Positions 41,025 to 49,936 of a stretch of 64,000 nt of DNA are shown piece after piece. Source of the stretch: Mangrovimicrobium sp048323675. GTDB taxonomy: Bacteria; Pseudomonadota; Gammaproteobacteria; Pseudomonadales; Halieaceae. Position 1 is the first letter of the stretch. Every line of letters starts with the position of its first letter. The translations under genes were made by a program, and so were the position numbers. The notes below the pieces were generated by a model that saw nothing but the letters and a program-made list of their open reading frames with translations, had not been told where the DNA came from and made no database searches. Location: assembly GCF_048323675.1 (NCBI RefSeq), contig NZ_JBLWFK010000001.1:1-64000 (forward strand). Reading direction: 5' to 3'.

Positions 41025-42473
41025 TCAACCGCTCATTGCGCAGCGGCCCGCCACCCGGCCGAAATAGGAGCCGGGCCCCAGGCTCATGCCGCTGGCATAG
41101 CTCTTGCCGCTTTTCGGAATGTGCGTCGTACAGGCGCCCGCGGCGAAGAGGCCGGGAATGACCTGGCCTCGGGCATCGACCACCCGGGCCTCGCAGTCGA
41201 TTTTCAGGCCGCCCAGGGTGATGAACAGGTAGCTGGAGCGATCGAAGGAAATGTCGAAGGCCGCCCAGGGGCCCTGGTCCAGTGGTTTCAGCCAGTCGGC
41301 GTGCTTCTGGAACTGGGGGTCGCTGGCCTCCCTCGCGTGGCGGTTGTACTCGGCCATGGTCGTTTGCAGCGCCCCCGCCGGCATCTCCAGTCGCTGTTCC
41401 ATTTCCTCGACAGTCTCGAAGCCATCGACCAGCTGGTGACGAGCGGTTTCGATTTCCGGGTAGGCAAAAATCTCCGCGTCGACAATCAGGTAGGCGCGCT
41501 GCTCCGGCTGTTCGGCAATAAAACCGCCGAGGCGGCCGTGGTAGCTGTCCTCGGCGACGAAGCGGTGGCCGTTGCGATTGACCACGATGCCCTTGATGAG
41601 TTGCCCCGGCGGGTAGATCGAGGCCGTGGCGATGACGCCGTCCATGGCCTCGGTGCGCCCGCCCGCCGCGCTGCCGAGCTCGATACCGGAACCGTCGCTG
41701 TAGGCGCCGCCGAGGGGCTCGCAGGTCTCGCTGTACTGGGGCCAGTGCGCACGCACCATGGTCTCGTTCATGGAGAAGCCGCCGGTGGCCATGACCACGC
41801 CGCGGTCGGCCCTGAAATAGCGGTCCTGGCCCTGCTGGCGGGCGCGAACGCCACAGATGCGACCTTCGCCATCGCGTATCAATGCGTTGACCTGGGTATC
41901 ACAGGCACTGCGTACACCGGCTTCGGCGCAGCGGGCGATCAGTGCCTCCATGGCGGCGGAGCCGGGGCTTTCCCCTTCCTGCGCCACCTGGTGGCCGCGC
42001 GGCACCGGTCGCGCGATCTCCCGGTAGGGCCAGACTTTTTCGTTGCCGGTGCTCAGGAGACCCTCCGTGGTCAGCAGGAAGACAGCCTTGTCCTTGTGAT
42101 AGCTGCGTTCGAAGGGAATCCCCTGGGTTTCCAGCCAGTCGAAGTGGGCGACATTGTCCGCGCAGTAGCGCTGTACCAGCTCGGCATCTTCGCTGCCCAT
42201 GCTGGCGGTCATGAAGCGGTACATGTTGTCGGCGCTGTCCTCGAAGCCACAGGCTTCCTGTACCGCGGTACCACCACCGAGGTAGAAGATTCCGGAGGAA
42301 AGCGCACTCGCGCCACCGCCGGCACTCGAGCGTTCCAGTACCAGCACATCGCCCCCCGCCCGTGCGGCCTCCAGGGCAGCGCAGGCGCCGGCGATGCCAT
42401 AGCCGATGACCAGCAGGTCACACTGGTCGTGAAACTCGGGGACTGCTTCGATACTGATGACTTTATCCTGCAC
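41025..42473 (-). CDS. FAD-binding dehydrogenase (KstD-like), cytoplasmic
   Basis: 482 residues, same FAD-binding-2 family as its neighbour but without a signal peptide. FAD motif VIGYGIAGACAALEAARAGGDVLVLER, central MATGGFSMNE, C-terminal GLFAAGACTTHIP and SGMSLGPGSYFGRVAG. The reading frame extends upstream to 42734 through the SnoaL gene; the real start is taken as GTG at 42473, with AGGAGG 10 nt before it. Gap to the SnoaL gene is 20 nt. A desaturase or reductase of a cyclic ketone is expected; 3-ketosteroid dehydrogenase-like activity is possible but not proven. Confidence 0.87.
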   Translation of the reverse strand: MQDKVISIEAVPEFHDQCDLLVIGYGIAGACAALEAARAGGDVLVLERSSAGGGASALSSGIFYLGGGTAVQEACGFEDSADNMYRFMTASMGSEDAELVQRYCADNVAHFDWLETQGIPFERSYHKDKAVFLLTTEGLLSTGNEKVWPYREIARPVPRGHQVAQEGESPGSAAMEALIARCAEAGVRSACDTQVNALIRDGEGRICGVRARQQGQDRYFRADRGVVMATGGFSMNETMVRAHWPQYSETCEPLGGAYSDGSGIELGSAAGGRTEAMDGVIATASIYPPGQLIKGIVVNRNGHRFVAEDSYHGRLGGFIAEQPEQRAYLIVDAEIFAYPEIETARHQLVDGFETVEEMEQRLEMPAGALQTTMAEYNRHAREASDPQFQKHADWLKPLDQGPWAAFDISFDRSSYLFITLGGLKIDCEARVVDARGQVIPGLFAAGACTTHIPKSGKSYASGMSLGPGSYFGRVAGRCAMSG

Positions 42474-42493
42474 GTTGCAATTGCCTCCTGTGG

Positions 42494-42937
42494 TTAGTCC
42501 AGTTGCAGGCCGATGTCGCCCTCGGCGTGAATACCTGCGAGTTCCCGGTGGGTGATGCGCCAGCCCTGTGGCGTGCGCTGCAGCCGGTCGCGGTACTCGC
42601 CCCAGACTGTGTGCAGGTTGCTCGCGTAGTCGCCCCTGCCCACATGAATGGCCTGCAGGTAACAGCTCGCCTGGGCCGTGTCGCCGTCGACCTCGACGCG
42701 CACCGTACCCAGCAGGTGCTGGGTGGGTCCGCACTGGTCCAGCACTTTCGACATCAGGCCCTTGATGGCCGCTATGCCATCGAAGTTGCCGACGCCCTCG
42801 TAGTGTGTGGTCGCGTCGGCGGTGAATACCGCGTCGAGCCCGTCGTAGTCGCGCCGGTCCAGTAACTCGGCGTAGAGTGTGAGTACCCGGTGGATGTCGG
42901 ACTCGTCAGTCAATCGTTGCAGTGCGTCAGCGGCCAT
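42494..42937 (-). CDS. SnoaL/NTF2-like protein
   Basis: 147 residues. Fold markers: RLTDESDIHRVLTLYAELLDRRDYDGLDAVFTADATTHYEG and a C-terminal QRTPQGWRITHREL strand pair. In an operon with two KstD-like flavoproteins it might isomerise a double bond, as ketosteroid isomerases have this fold, but the catalytic Tyr/Asp set cannot be confirmed by eye. 20 nt before the flavoprotein gene. Confidence 0.82.
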   Translation of the reverse strand: MAADALQRLTDESDIHRVLTLYAELLDRRDYDGLDAVFTADATTHYEGVGNFDGIAAIKGLMSKVLDQCGPTQHLLGTVRVEVDGDTAQASCYLQAIHVGRGDYASNLHTVWGEYRDRLQRTPQGWRITHRELAGIHAEGDIGLQLD

Positions 42938-42972
42938 GCTCGGGCCTCCTGTTTTTGCTGGGTGTCGGGTAA

Positions 42973-43566
42973 TCAGCGCACCACCGTGGGTTGTCCGCTC
43001 CAGGGGGTAACGGGTCCCGCGGATTTGTCGCGATAGGCGTCAGGCAGTTCCTCGACCATGTCCCAGACGGCGCCGAGGCGGCCGAAGCCGACGCAAAAGG
43101 CGACCCAGGCACCGAGCTCCACCAGCTGTGGCTCAGTAAAATAGCGGCGCAGGTTGGCGAAGTCCCGGTCGTCAATGGACAGGTGGTTGTTGGCGAATTT
43201 GTCCGCGTAGTCGAGGGCGGCTTTCTCCGCATCGCTGAGTTCGCCGGTGGCCGGCGGGTTTTCCAGTGAGCAGACAAGGTCTTCGGTAACCCCTGCGTCG
43301 ACCGCGTCCCGGTAGCGAATGGCCATGCAACTGCGGCACTGGTTGTGAAAGGCCACCCGCAGCCGCACCAGTTCGATCAGCCGCTCCGACAGGCTGCGGT
43401 CGGCCTTGATGCCGGCGCCGAGGGCGATGATCCCGGCGGCGATCTCCGGGCAGTGCGCGAACATGCGCATGGTGCCGAGTTCCAGCGCGCTCGCCTCATC
43501 GGCGGCGAAACGTTCGCGCAGCCAGGCCGGCCATTGCTCGGGGGGAAGTTTCTCGATCCTGCTCAT
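42973..43566 (-). CDS. AhpD/carboxymuconolactone decarboxylase-like protein
   Basis: 197 residues, all-helical AhpD fold. The redox CxxC is kept as C77/C80 (NQCRSCMAIRYRDA), but the conserved His four residues on reads Arg84. Peroxidase-like or disulfide-relay activity is therefore possible but altered. It is translationally coupled (ATGA) to the PQQ/cytochrome c dehydrogenase gene ahead of it. Confidence 0.85.
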   Translation of the reverse strand: MSRIEKLPPEQWPAWLRERFAADEASALELGTMRMFAHCPEIAAGIIALGAGIKADRSLSERLIELVRLRVAFHNQCRSCMAIRYRDAVDAGVTEDLVCSLENPPATGELSDAEKAALDYADKFANNHLSIDDRDFANLRRYFTEPQLVELGAWVAFCVGFGRLGAVWDMVEELPDAYRDKSAGPVTPWSGQPTVVR

Positions 43567-45515
43567 GGTGTCGGGGCCTCGTTGGCGACTTTGAATGCCA
43601 GCAGCACGTTGCCGGGCATGTGCTGGTTGAACATGTATCCGGAGTTCACGAACAGCATGCCGTTATCCAGCAGCGCAGCGGCGCCGCCTTCCAGGGCGCC
43701 ACCCCTGCCGGGGAGCCCGGTGAGGGTTTCCGGGTAATCCCGGGCGGTATCGAAATCCCAGAGGATCTCGCCGTTGCGCACGTCGTGGATGCGCAGGTGT
43801 CCGTCGAGACTGCCGGCGATGGCGAGTTCCGGAGTCGCGGTGGGAACCGCGCTGTTACCGGGCATGCAGTAGGGGCGTCCCTCGCAGACGTCGACCGCGT
43901 CCCAGCGCCAGCGAATCTTGCCGGTGGCGATATCCAGCGCAACGACGCCGGGCATCGGTTGGCCGGTGTAATTGTTGCGGTAGGTCGGGTCGGCTATGGC
44001 GTCGGCGACCGGAACGATCAGGGCGTCGCCGGAGACGGCGACACCGAAATGCACGCCGCCAATCACGCCGCCGCGACCGGCCCGCTGTTTCCATACCAGG
44101 CCGCCATCCTCCGGATTGAGCGCCCAGACCATGCCGGATTTCTGGCCGGCGAGTACCAGTTCGCGGCCGTCCGCGCCGCTGGCGAGCAGGGCTGCGCCAC
44201 CGAAGTCGAAGTCGGGGCCGTCTTCGGCGGGACAGTTGGTGGTATCTTCCAGAATACAGGCGCTATTCCAGGCATCGCCGCTGGTGGCCTGGAACACCCA
44301 GCGGGTGGCGCCGGTTTCCAGGTCCATGGCGATAATCGCGTCGCTGCTGCCGTTGGCCGGGGATGAGTAGTTTTCCCCGGTGCCAACGTAGAGTTGGCCG
44401 CGTTTGGCGTCGATTGCAGGCGAGTTCCAGATGGGGGCGCCGGAGGGTCCGTACTGCATGACGCCCGCGGCGTTTTCCTTCTGGGCGGCCGGCGGGTTTT
44501 CAATGGTGTAGGTTTTCCACAGCTGTTTGCCACTGGCCGCGTCGTAGGCGACGACGGAGCCGCGGAAGGAGCAGCAGCCGTAGGCCGGATCCGCCGCGGA
44601 GGTGACCTCGAGCGAGGAGACCGGGACATAGAGCTTGCCGCCAAACAGCGTCGGGGAACCGGTGATGGTCGCATTGGGATGGTCGTCCGGCCGTGCGCTC
44701 CAGACCAGCTCGCCGGTCTTCGCCGCGAGCGCGTAGACATTGCCGAGGAAATCACCGAAATAGAGCAGGGGGTTTACGGCGTCGCCAGGAGCCACCCATG
44801 GCGCAACCACGATAGCGGTACGCACTTCGCTGCGCGCCCTGAAATGCCAGCGGACACAGCCGCTCTCGCGGTCGAGGGCGTAGACGGTGCCATCCTGGCT
44901 GCCCACGTAGATAGCGCCTCCCGCGGCGGCGGGGTGCGAGCGGGCGCGCACTGCGTCGGGGAAGGCGAATACCCACTGCAGCTCCAGCCGGGACACGTTG
45001 TCGCGGTCAATGCCCGCCACTGCCGGGGGGATTTCCCGGCGATTGTCCGGGGTAAAACCCCAGCCGACCAGTTGCGGGGGCCGGCTGGCATCAAACTTGT
45101 CTGCCTGTCCGCTACACATCGGCAGCCGGGCTTCGCTGGCGCTGGCATCCGGGTCGCGCCCGGTCAGGTAGCGGACGACATCCCGTTTCTGCTGGTCGCT
45201 CAGGTGGCTCGCCTGGGCCTGCATGATACCGCTGGTAATCGCCGTATGGATGGTGCCGGGCGCCATGAATCCCAGCATGGAACGGCTGGGCGCCTTGGAT
45301 ACACCGGCTTCGTGGCAGACCGCACAAACTTGCTTGTAGGTGGCTTCTCCGGGCTGGCCGCTAGCGCTCTCTGTGGCGGGAGCCGGCGCACCGTGGGCCG
45401 GTATCCCGAGCAGGGCGGCGGAAGCTATCGCCGCACCGAGGTAGTGTTTGAAGAGCCGCCTGGAAAGGCTGGAAGAAAATTTTTCAGCAGTCCATGGGCT
45501 GGTAATACGTGACAT
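43563..45515 (-). CDS. PQQ-dependent dehydrogenase with N-terminal cytochrome c domain (polyvinyl-alcohol-dehydrogenase-like)
   Basis: 650 residues. A signal peptide (hydrophobic LGAAIASAALLGIPAHGA, 26-43) is followed by a heme-c motif CAVCH (64-68), then an eight-blade PQQ propeller with repeated W-docking segments (GELVWSA, KQLWKTY, GKIRWRWD, GEILWDFD). Adjacent cysteines C314/C315 in YGCCSF match the vicinal disulfide above PQQ. The order cytochrome-propeller is that of polyvinyl alcohol dehydrogenase rather than methanol-type quinohemoproteins. It is periplasmic and would oxidise a secondary alcohol, passing electrons to heme c. First gene of the operon; promoter at 45614-45642. Confidence 0.9.
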   Translation of the reverse strand: MSRITSPWTAEKFSSSLSRRLFKHYLGAAIASAALLGIPAHGAPAPATESASGQPGEATYKQVCAVCHEAGVSKAPSRSMLGFMAPGTIHTAITSGIMQAQASHLSDQQKRDVVRYLTGRDPDASASEARLPMCSGQADKFDASRPPQLVGWGFTPDNRREIPPAVAGIDRDNVSRLELQWVFAFPDAVRARSHPAAAGGAIYVGSQDGTVYALDRESGCVRWHFRARSEVRTAIVVAPWVAPGDAVNPLLYFGDFLGNVYALAAKTGELVWSARPDDHPNATITGSPTLFGGKLYVPVSSLEVTSAADPAYGCCSFRGSVVAYDAASGKQLWKTYTIENPPAAQKENAAGVMQYGPSGAPIWNSPAIDAKRGQLYVGTGENYSSPANGSSDAIIAMDLETGATRWVFQATSGDAWNSACILEDTTNCPAEDGPDFDFGGAALLASGADGRELVLAGQKSGMVWALNPEDGGLVWKQRAGRGGVIGGVHFGVAVSGDALIVPVADAIADPTYRNNYTGQPMPGVVALDIATGKIRWRWDAVDVCEGRPYCMPGNSAVPTATPELAIAGSLDGHLRIHDVRNGEILWDFDTARDYPETLTGLPGRGGALEGGAAALLDNGMLFVNSGYMFNQHMPGNVLLAFKVANEAPTP

Positions 45516-45613
45516 AGAGTGTGCTCCGCCGGTGTTTGAATGTGTTATCGGGCTGAGATTTCCGGACAGGCAGGTGAGGCAGTACCGCAGCTTTCCAATG
45601 TTCGGATGTCCGC

Positions 45614-45642
45614 AGTTTAGGTCTGCAAATAAAAAACGTCAA
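45614..45642 (-). promoter_or_regulatory. Promoter of the PQQ dehydrogenase operon
   Basis: Minus strand: -35 TTGACG (45637-45642), 17-nt spacer, -10 TAAACT (45614-45619). AT-rich sequence CAATGATGGTTTTAAA (45640-45655) overlaps the -35, weakly like the shared palindrome. Confidence 0.6.
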
Positions 45643-45656
45643 TGATGGTTTTAAAT

Positions 45657-45907
45657 TGCAGGGAAGTGTGCCACACTGCCTTTCACTGATCGATTTATAA
45701 CCAGAGAGCGATTGCATGCAGATTCAGTTAAGGACTGGACCTAACCGGCTTGATGGTTTCGACGCAGTCACAACGCCCTGTCGGCCGCGACCGGAGTGCC
45801 GGGCCGCTGGCGACAGCCTGGCGACAAAGCGCAATGCCTCCCATCTTTCCATGGTTTCCAGCAACTGACTTATCAGGCGAGGCGGGGTTTCGCCCCGCAG
45901 TGCGTTT
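45657..45907 (+). other. Non-coding stretch ending in an orphan terminator; possible small RNA
   Basis: No frame here shows coding character. A GC hairpin (GCGGGGTTTCGCCCCGC, 45881-45897) lies just before a strong plus-strand terminator, though no plus-strand gene ends here. That would fit a small RNA, or a remnant of a lost gene. I see no convincing promoter. Confidence 0.3.
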
Positions 45908-45936
45908 GCCCCGCCCCCAAGGCGGGGCTTTTTTTT
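45908..45936 (+). terminator. Orphan rho-independent terminator
   Basis: Stem GCCCCGCC/GGCGGGGC (45908-45915 with 45921-45928), 5-nt loop, eight T. No recognised plus-strand gene lies upstream; the nearest plus gene ends at 38948. Confidence 0.85.
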
Positions 45937-45954
45937 GCTGCGCGGGTGCCCGAT

Positions 45955-45984
45955 CAAACAAAACCGACTATATTGTTTGTTTAA
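45955..45984 (+). promoter_or_regulatory. AT-rich inverted repeat upstream of SDR operon
   Basis: CAAACAAAACCG followed by TATATTGTTTGTTTAA; the arms AAACAA/TTGTTT are complementary. The left part shares AAACAAAAC with the elements at 34105 and 52755. A -10 at the usual distance is not clear. Confidence 0.4.
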
Positions 45985-46051
45985 TGGCTGCGCATGTGCC
46001 AGAATGCCTGTTCGCAACGCATACCGACCAGCCTTGACTGGAGAATAAGAG

Positions 46052-46138
46052 ATGGATGCTACCGCCGGTTTCACACCACGCAGTTTTCGTGACAACGCAG
46101 GTTACCCCTTCTTTCAGGCAATGCGGCCGGCGGCGTAG
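46052..46138 (+). CDS. Small ORF of 28 codons, possible leader peptide
   Basis: ATG at 46052 with GGAGA 7 nt upstream; 28 residues beginning MDATAGFTPR and ending QAMRPAA, stop at 46138. It is too short for family recognition. Placed between a candidate control region and the SDR gene at 46180, which has its own CAGGAG. It could be a translated leader or chance. Confidence 0.3.
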   Translation: MDATAGFTPRSFRDNAGYPFFQAMRPAA

Positions 46139-46179
46139 CCGGCTTCCCACTACTCACCCAATACAAACAGGAGAAGAAC

Positions 46180-46950
46180 ATGGCTGGCAGACTGGAAGGC
46201 AAGTCCATCGTCATACTCGGCGCCTCGGATGAGCGCAGCATGGGCGCTGCGACCGCGCGGCGCTTTGCCCAGGAGGGCGCCAACCTGGTGCTCGCGGCGC
46301 GCCGGCTGGACCGGGTCGCGGAGGTCGCCGAGGCGCTCGGCGCGAAGGCCGTGGCCTGCGACATCAGCGATGAAGAGCAGCTCTCGGCGCTTGCGGATAC
46401 CGCAGTGGAAGCCTACGGCAAACTGGACGCTGCGCTGAATTTTTCCGGCGTCGACGCCCAGACCAGTGTGGCTGAGTGCACCCGCGAAATCCTGCAGCAG
46501 GCCTGCGACGTACACCTGATCGGCACGGCGCTGTTTATCAAGCAGATGGCCGCGCGGATGAAAGACGGCGGGTCCATCGTCACGACCTCGTCACAGGCCA
46601 CCATACTGGCGCCGCCCGGGCTCGCCATCTATTCCGGGACCAAGAAAGGTGCCGACCAGATCGTGCGGGTAGCCGCCGTGGAATACGGCCCGCAGAATAT
46701 CCGTATCAATTCCCTGTCGCCCGGTTTTACCCCCAGTGCGATGACTGCCGCCTACCTTGATATCCCCAGCCTGAAAGCCGCCTTCCTCAAGGAAATTCCC
46801 CTGGGCCGCCTGCCGCAGCCCGAGGACATGGCCAATGCGGCCCTGTGGCTGGCGTCGGACGAGGCGTTTATTACCGGGCAGCTGATCGATATCTCGGGCG
46901 GGCAGACCCTGTGCCGGATACCGACCGCCGAAGAGATGATGGGCGGCTAG
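46180..46950 (+). CDS. SDR-family oxidoreductase
   Basis: 256 residues: GASDERSMGAATARRFAQEG cofactor loop, LNFSGVD in place of NNAG, catalytic Ser in TSSQAT, YSGTK, and the C-terminal ISGGQTL. The cofactor-loop spacing (two residues longer) is like that of the SDR at 25083. First main gene of an operon with EthD and MDR genes. CAGGAG lies 8 nt before the ATG. Confidence 0.9.
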   Translation: MAGRLEGKSIVILGASDERSMGAATARRFAQEGANLVLAARRLDRVAEVAEALGAKAVACDISDEEQLSALADTAVEAYGKLDAALNFSGVDAQTSVAECTREILQQACDVHLIGTALFIKQMAARMKDGGSIVTTSSQATILAPPGLAIYSGTKKGADQIVRVAAVEYGPQNIRINSLSPGFTPSAMTAAYLDIPSLKAAFLKEIPLGRLPQPEDMANAALWLASDEAFITGQLIDISGGQTLCRIPTAEEMMGG

Positions 46951-46962
46951 GGCGCGACACAG

Positions 46963-47328
46963 ATGCTCAAGCTTGTCTCCCTGATGAAGCGCAAGCCGGG
47001 CCTGTCGATGGCCGAGTTCATCGACGCCTACGAGTCCTTGCGCGACGGCCACCGCCTGCTCGGCGAACGTTACCTGCGGCCGCACGCGGTGCGCTATGTG
47101 CGGCGGTTCCTCACGCCGGTGGCGACGGCGGCCCACGCCGCCGTGGAAAACGACTACGACGTGCTGATGGAAATCTGGTTTCCCGACCGCTACACCTTCG
47201 ACGCGGTGATGGCGCGCCTGGCGCAACCGGACATCGCAGCGGAGATCGCCGAGGACGAAGCGCGGCTGTTCGACCGGGACAGCATTCGCTCGTTCTTTGT
47301 CGAAGAATATGAATCCAACATGGACTGA
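46963..47328 (+). CDS. EthD-domain protein
   Basis: 121 residues of the dimeric alpha/beta-barrel EthD family: KLVSLMKRKPGLSMAEFIDAYESLRDGH and a C-terminal DRDSIRSFFVEEYES. The family occurs with catabolic oxygenase and dehydrogenase systems; biochemical role is unclear. 12 nt from the SDR and 6 nt from the MDR gene, so co-translated. Confidence 0.82.
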   Translation: MLKLVSLMKRKPGLSMAEFIDAYESLRDGHRLLGERYLRPHAVRYVRRFLTPVATAAHAAVENDYDVLMEIWFPDRYTFDAVMARLAQPDIAAEIAEDEARLFDRDSIRSFFVEEYESNMD

Positions 47329-47334
47329 CCGCTG

Positions 47335-48348
47335 ATGAACCGCAGTATCGTACTGGCCCGCTATCCCGACGGTGAAATTGTCGAGGGGGACTTTGCCCTG
47401 CGCGAGGGAGCGCGCCCGCAGGTGGTCGAAGGGACCTTTGTGACCCGCAATCGCTACTTTTCCATGGACGCGGGCTTTCGCCAGTGGATGAATGCCGACT
47501 CCGGCGATAACTACCTGCCGGGAATGCCGCTGGATGAAGCGGTCCAGAGCATCGTCCTGGGCGAGGTAATCGAAAGCCGGCACCCGGATTTCCCGGAAGG
47601 CGCCATCGTCAGCGCACGCACCGCCTGGGAGGAGTACAGCCTGCTCGATGGCAGCGACCTGTGCAGCATTCTCGAGGTCGATCCGCGGGTGCCCCTGCAC
47701 GAATACATGTCCACCCTGGGCCCCACCGGAATGACCGCGTGGTTCGGCTTGCAGGATATCGGCCGTCCGCAGCAGGGCGACGTGCTGCTGGTCAGCGCAG
47801 CCGGCGGCGCCGTGGGTACCGTGGTCGGGCAACTCGGGCGCATCGCCGGATGCCACTGCATCGGCCTGACCAGCAGTGAGGCCAAGGCACGGTGGCTGCG
47901 CGATGAGGTGGGTTATCACATCGCGATCAGTCGCGAGCGCTACCCGGACCTGCCCGCGGCGCTGGCCGAGTTCGCGCCGCAAGGCATCGACATCATGTTC
48001 GACAATGTCGGCGGTACGGTGCTCGATGCCGCCCTCGGCAACCTGCGCGAGGGCGCGCGTATCGTCCTCTGTGGGGCCATCGCCCAGTATGAAGCGGAAC
48101 AACCGCAGCCGGTGTACAACACCTGGGAACTGATTACCAAGCGGGCCAACGCGCAGGGCTTCATGTTCTCAGACTACGCCGCGCAGTTTCCCGCGGCCAT
48201 CAGCGAGCTCGGCCGCTACCTGCAGCAGGGTTCACTGAAGAGTTTCAACCAGGTCTACGACGGGCTGGAAGCAGCGCCGCGGGCCTTCTGCGACATGATG
48301 CACGGCCGTTCGCGCGGCAAGTGCCTGGTGCGCCTGGCCGCGGATTGA
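47335..48348 (+). CDS. Zinc-independent medium-chain reductase (prostaglandin reductase/LTB4DH-like)
   Basis: 337 residues. NADP-binding AAGGAVGTVVGQLGRIAG, the GGTVLDAALGNL and CGAIAQYE segments typical of the PtGR/curcumin reductase group; no zinc-binding Cys set. It would reduce an enone carbon-carbon double bond with NADPH. Third gene of the SDR-EthD-MDR operon; no clear terminator before the convergent WS/DGAT gene. Confidence 0.9.
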   Translation: MNRSIVLARYPDGEIVEGDFALREGARPQVVEGTFVTRNRYFSMDAGFRQWMNADSGDNYLPGMPLDEAVQSIVLGEVIESRHPDFPEGAIVSARTAWEEYSLLDGSDLCSILEVDPRVPLHEYMSTLGPTGMTAWFGLQDIGRPQQGDVLLVSAAGGAVGTVVGQLGRIAGCHCIGLTSSEAKARWLRDEVGYHIAISRERYPDLPAALAEFAPQGIDIMFDNVGGTVLDAALGNLREGARIVLCGAIAQYEAEQPQPVYNTWELITKRANAQGFMFSDYAAQFPAAISELGRYLQQGSLKSFNQVYDGLEAAPRAFCDMMHGRSRGKCLVRLAAD

Positions 48349-48465
48349 TTGGCTGGGGCTCGCTGACTGGTACAGCGGGCGCAGGGCCGCGATCAACACA
48401 GCAATTGACTTGCACTAGCCGGCAGCGCGGCGGCCGCAGGGCCGCCCGCCGTAACCCGGTGGCCG

Positions 48466-49917
48466 TCAGCTGCTGGCGGTGCTTCTCTCGCGCTTCGGCA
48501 CCACCGCACTGAGCGTTTTTGCCTTGCCCCCGGACTTGTTGGCGCGACTGAAAACCTGCTCCAGTTCCTCCAGTGCCTCGCCCGTATATACCGCCAGTCG
48601 CTGCATGTGGGGCAGGGTGTCGCGGCAACCGGCGAAACCGAAGGTAAGCGTGCCGGCGTAGCTGTAGCAGGTGATGTTGAGCGCCTGGCCGTGGGTGACC
48701 GCGGAGACCGGGTACATCGCCTCCAGCCGGGAGCCGCGAAAATACAGGGGCTCCGTCGGCCCGGGGACATTGGATATCGTCACGTTGAACACCGGCCGCG
48801 TGCGGCCCTCGAGGCCGGCGAGCATCTGCAGGCTGTAGGGGGTCATCACCGCGGCGGTGTAGCGCTCGATAGTGTCCCGTGGCATGTCGCTCATCAGCGC
48901 CTTGGCGCGCCGGGTCGAGGAGGAAATGGACTTCAGCCGGCGCTGGGGATCGGCGATATTGGTGGCGAGGTCGGCGATGATGAAACTGACCGCGGAGCCC
49001 GCGCCCTCGTCGTCCTTGGCGCGCAGGGAGACCGGGATACCCGCGGTCAGGGCGCGTCCCGGCAGGGCGCCGAGTTCCTTGAGGAAGCGCCGCAGTGCGC
49101 CGCTGCACAGGGCCAGGATGATATCGTTGACCGTGCAGCCAGCCTGCTTGGACAGTTTGCGGATGCGCTCGAATTCGTATTGCTGGGTAGCGAACCGCCG
49201 CTGGCTGTGAATCCGGTGATTGAGTATGGACACTGGCGTCTGGAAGGGCAGCTTGGCCGGGTCGTCGCGGTCGCGCGCCGCGCGCACGATGCTCAGCAGG
49301 CCCCTGCCCACACCGACCACGGAACCGACGGTGTGCGCGGCGGTGCGCAGCAGCGCCAGCGGCGAGTGGCTGGCGCGGGCGTGTTCCTCGACCGGCGGGT
49401 GGGCGCTCCACAGTGCCGGGGTGCCGGTTTCCTCCGGGTCGGCGGACATGGAGCGTTGCAGCATACGGATACCGGCGATGCCGTCCACCATCGAGTGGTG
49501 CATCTTGAAGTAGACCGCCCAGCGATTGTCATCCAGCCCCTCGATCACGTGGTACTCCCACAGCGGACGACTGAAGTCCATCGGGTTGCTGTGCAGGCGC
49601 GAGATCAGCATGCCCAGTTCGCGCTCACCGCCGGGTTGCGGGAGTGCCTGGTGGCGCACGTGGAACTCCATGTCGAGGTCGTAATCCCGCGTCCACATGG
49701 GGGTCATCAGGCGCAGGCTGTTATCCACCAGCCTGCGGTTAAAGGGGTCGGCGAACTCGGTCGAACCGCGCAGGTCGCGCACCAGGTTGCCGAGGTAATC
49801 GTCGCCGGCATTGTCCGGCAGGGAGTAGATCAGCAGGGTGGCGACGTGCATCGGCCGTTCCCGGCTCTCCATCAGCAGCCAGGAGGCGTCGGACAGGCTG
49901 ACTCTTTCATAGGGCAT
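48466..49917 (-). CDS. Wax ester synthase/diacylglycerol acyltransferase (WS/DGAT)
   Basis: 483 residues. Catalytic HHSMVDG (H140, H141, D145, G146), SNVPGP and the PLYFRGSRL C-terminal motif of the bacterial bifunctional family. The start at 49917 (MPYERVSLSDASWLLMESRE) is the family's normal N terminus; the frame continues upstream through the SnoaL gene. It esterifies an acyl-CoA to an alcohol acceptor. As part of a Rieske-SnoaL operon it may acylate a hydroxylated pathway alcohol or simply store carbon. 19 nt after the SnoaL gene. Confidence 0.92.
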   Translation of the reverse strand: MPYERVSLSDASWLLMESRERPMHVATLLIYSLPDNAGDDYLGNLVRDLRGSTEFADPFNRRLVDNSLRLMTPMWTRDYDLDMEFHVRHQALPQPGGERELGMLISRLHSNPMDFSRPLWEYHVIEGLDDNRWAVYFKMHHSMVDGIAGIRMLQRSMSADPEETGTPALWSAHPPVEEHARASHSPLALLRTAAHTVGSVVGVGRGLLSIVRAARDRDDPAKLPFQTPVSILNHRIHSQRRFATQQYEFERIRKLSKQAGCTVNDIILALCSGALRRFLKELGALPGRALTAGIPVSLRAKDDEGAGSAVSFIIADLATNIADPQRRLKSISSSTRRAKALMSDMPRDTIERYTAAVMTPYSLQMLAGLEGRTRPVFNVTISNVPGPTEPLYFRGSRLEAMYPVSAVTHGQALNITCYSYAGTLTFGFAGCRDTLPHMQRLAVYTGEALEELEQVFSRANKSGGKAKTLSAVVPKRERSTASS

Positions 49918-49936
49918 GGTTGTTTGCCTTCGTCCC

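Noticed and set aside
45740..45770. Sequence GGTTTCGACGC reminiscent of a tmRNA 5' end
   Set aside because: The match is about ten bases; there is no tRNA-like end, no tag reading frame and no CCA.
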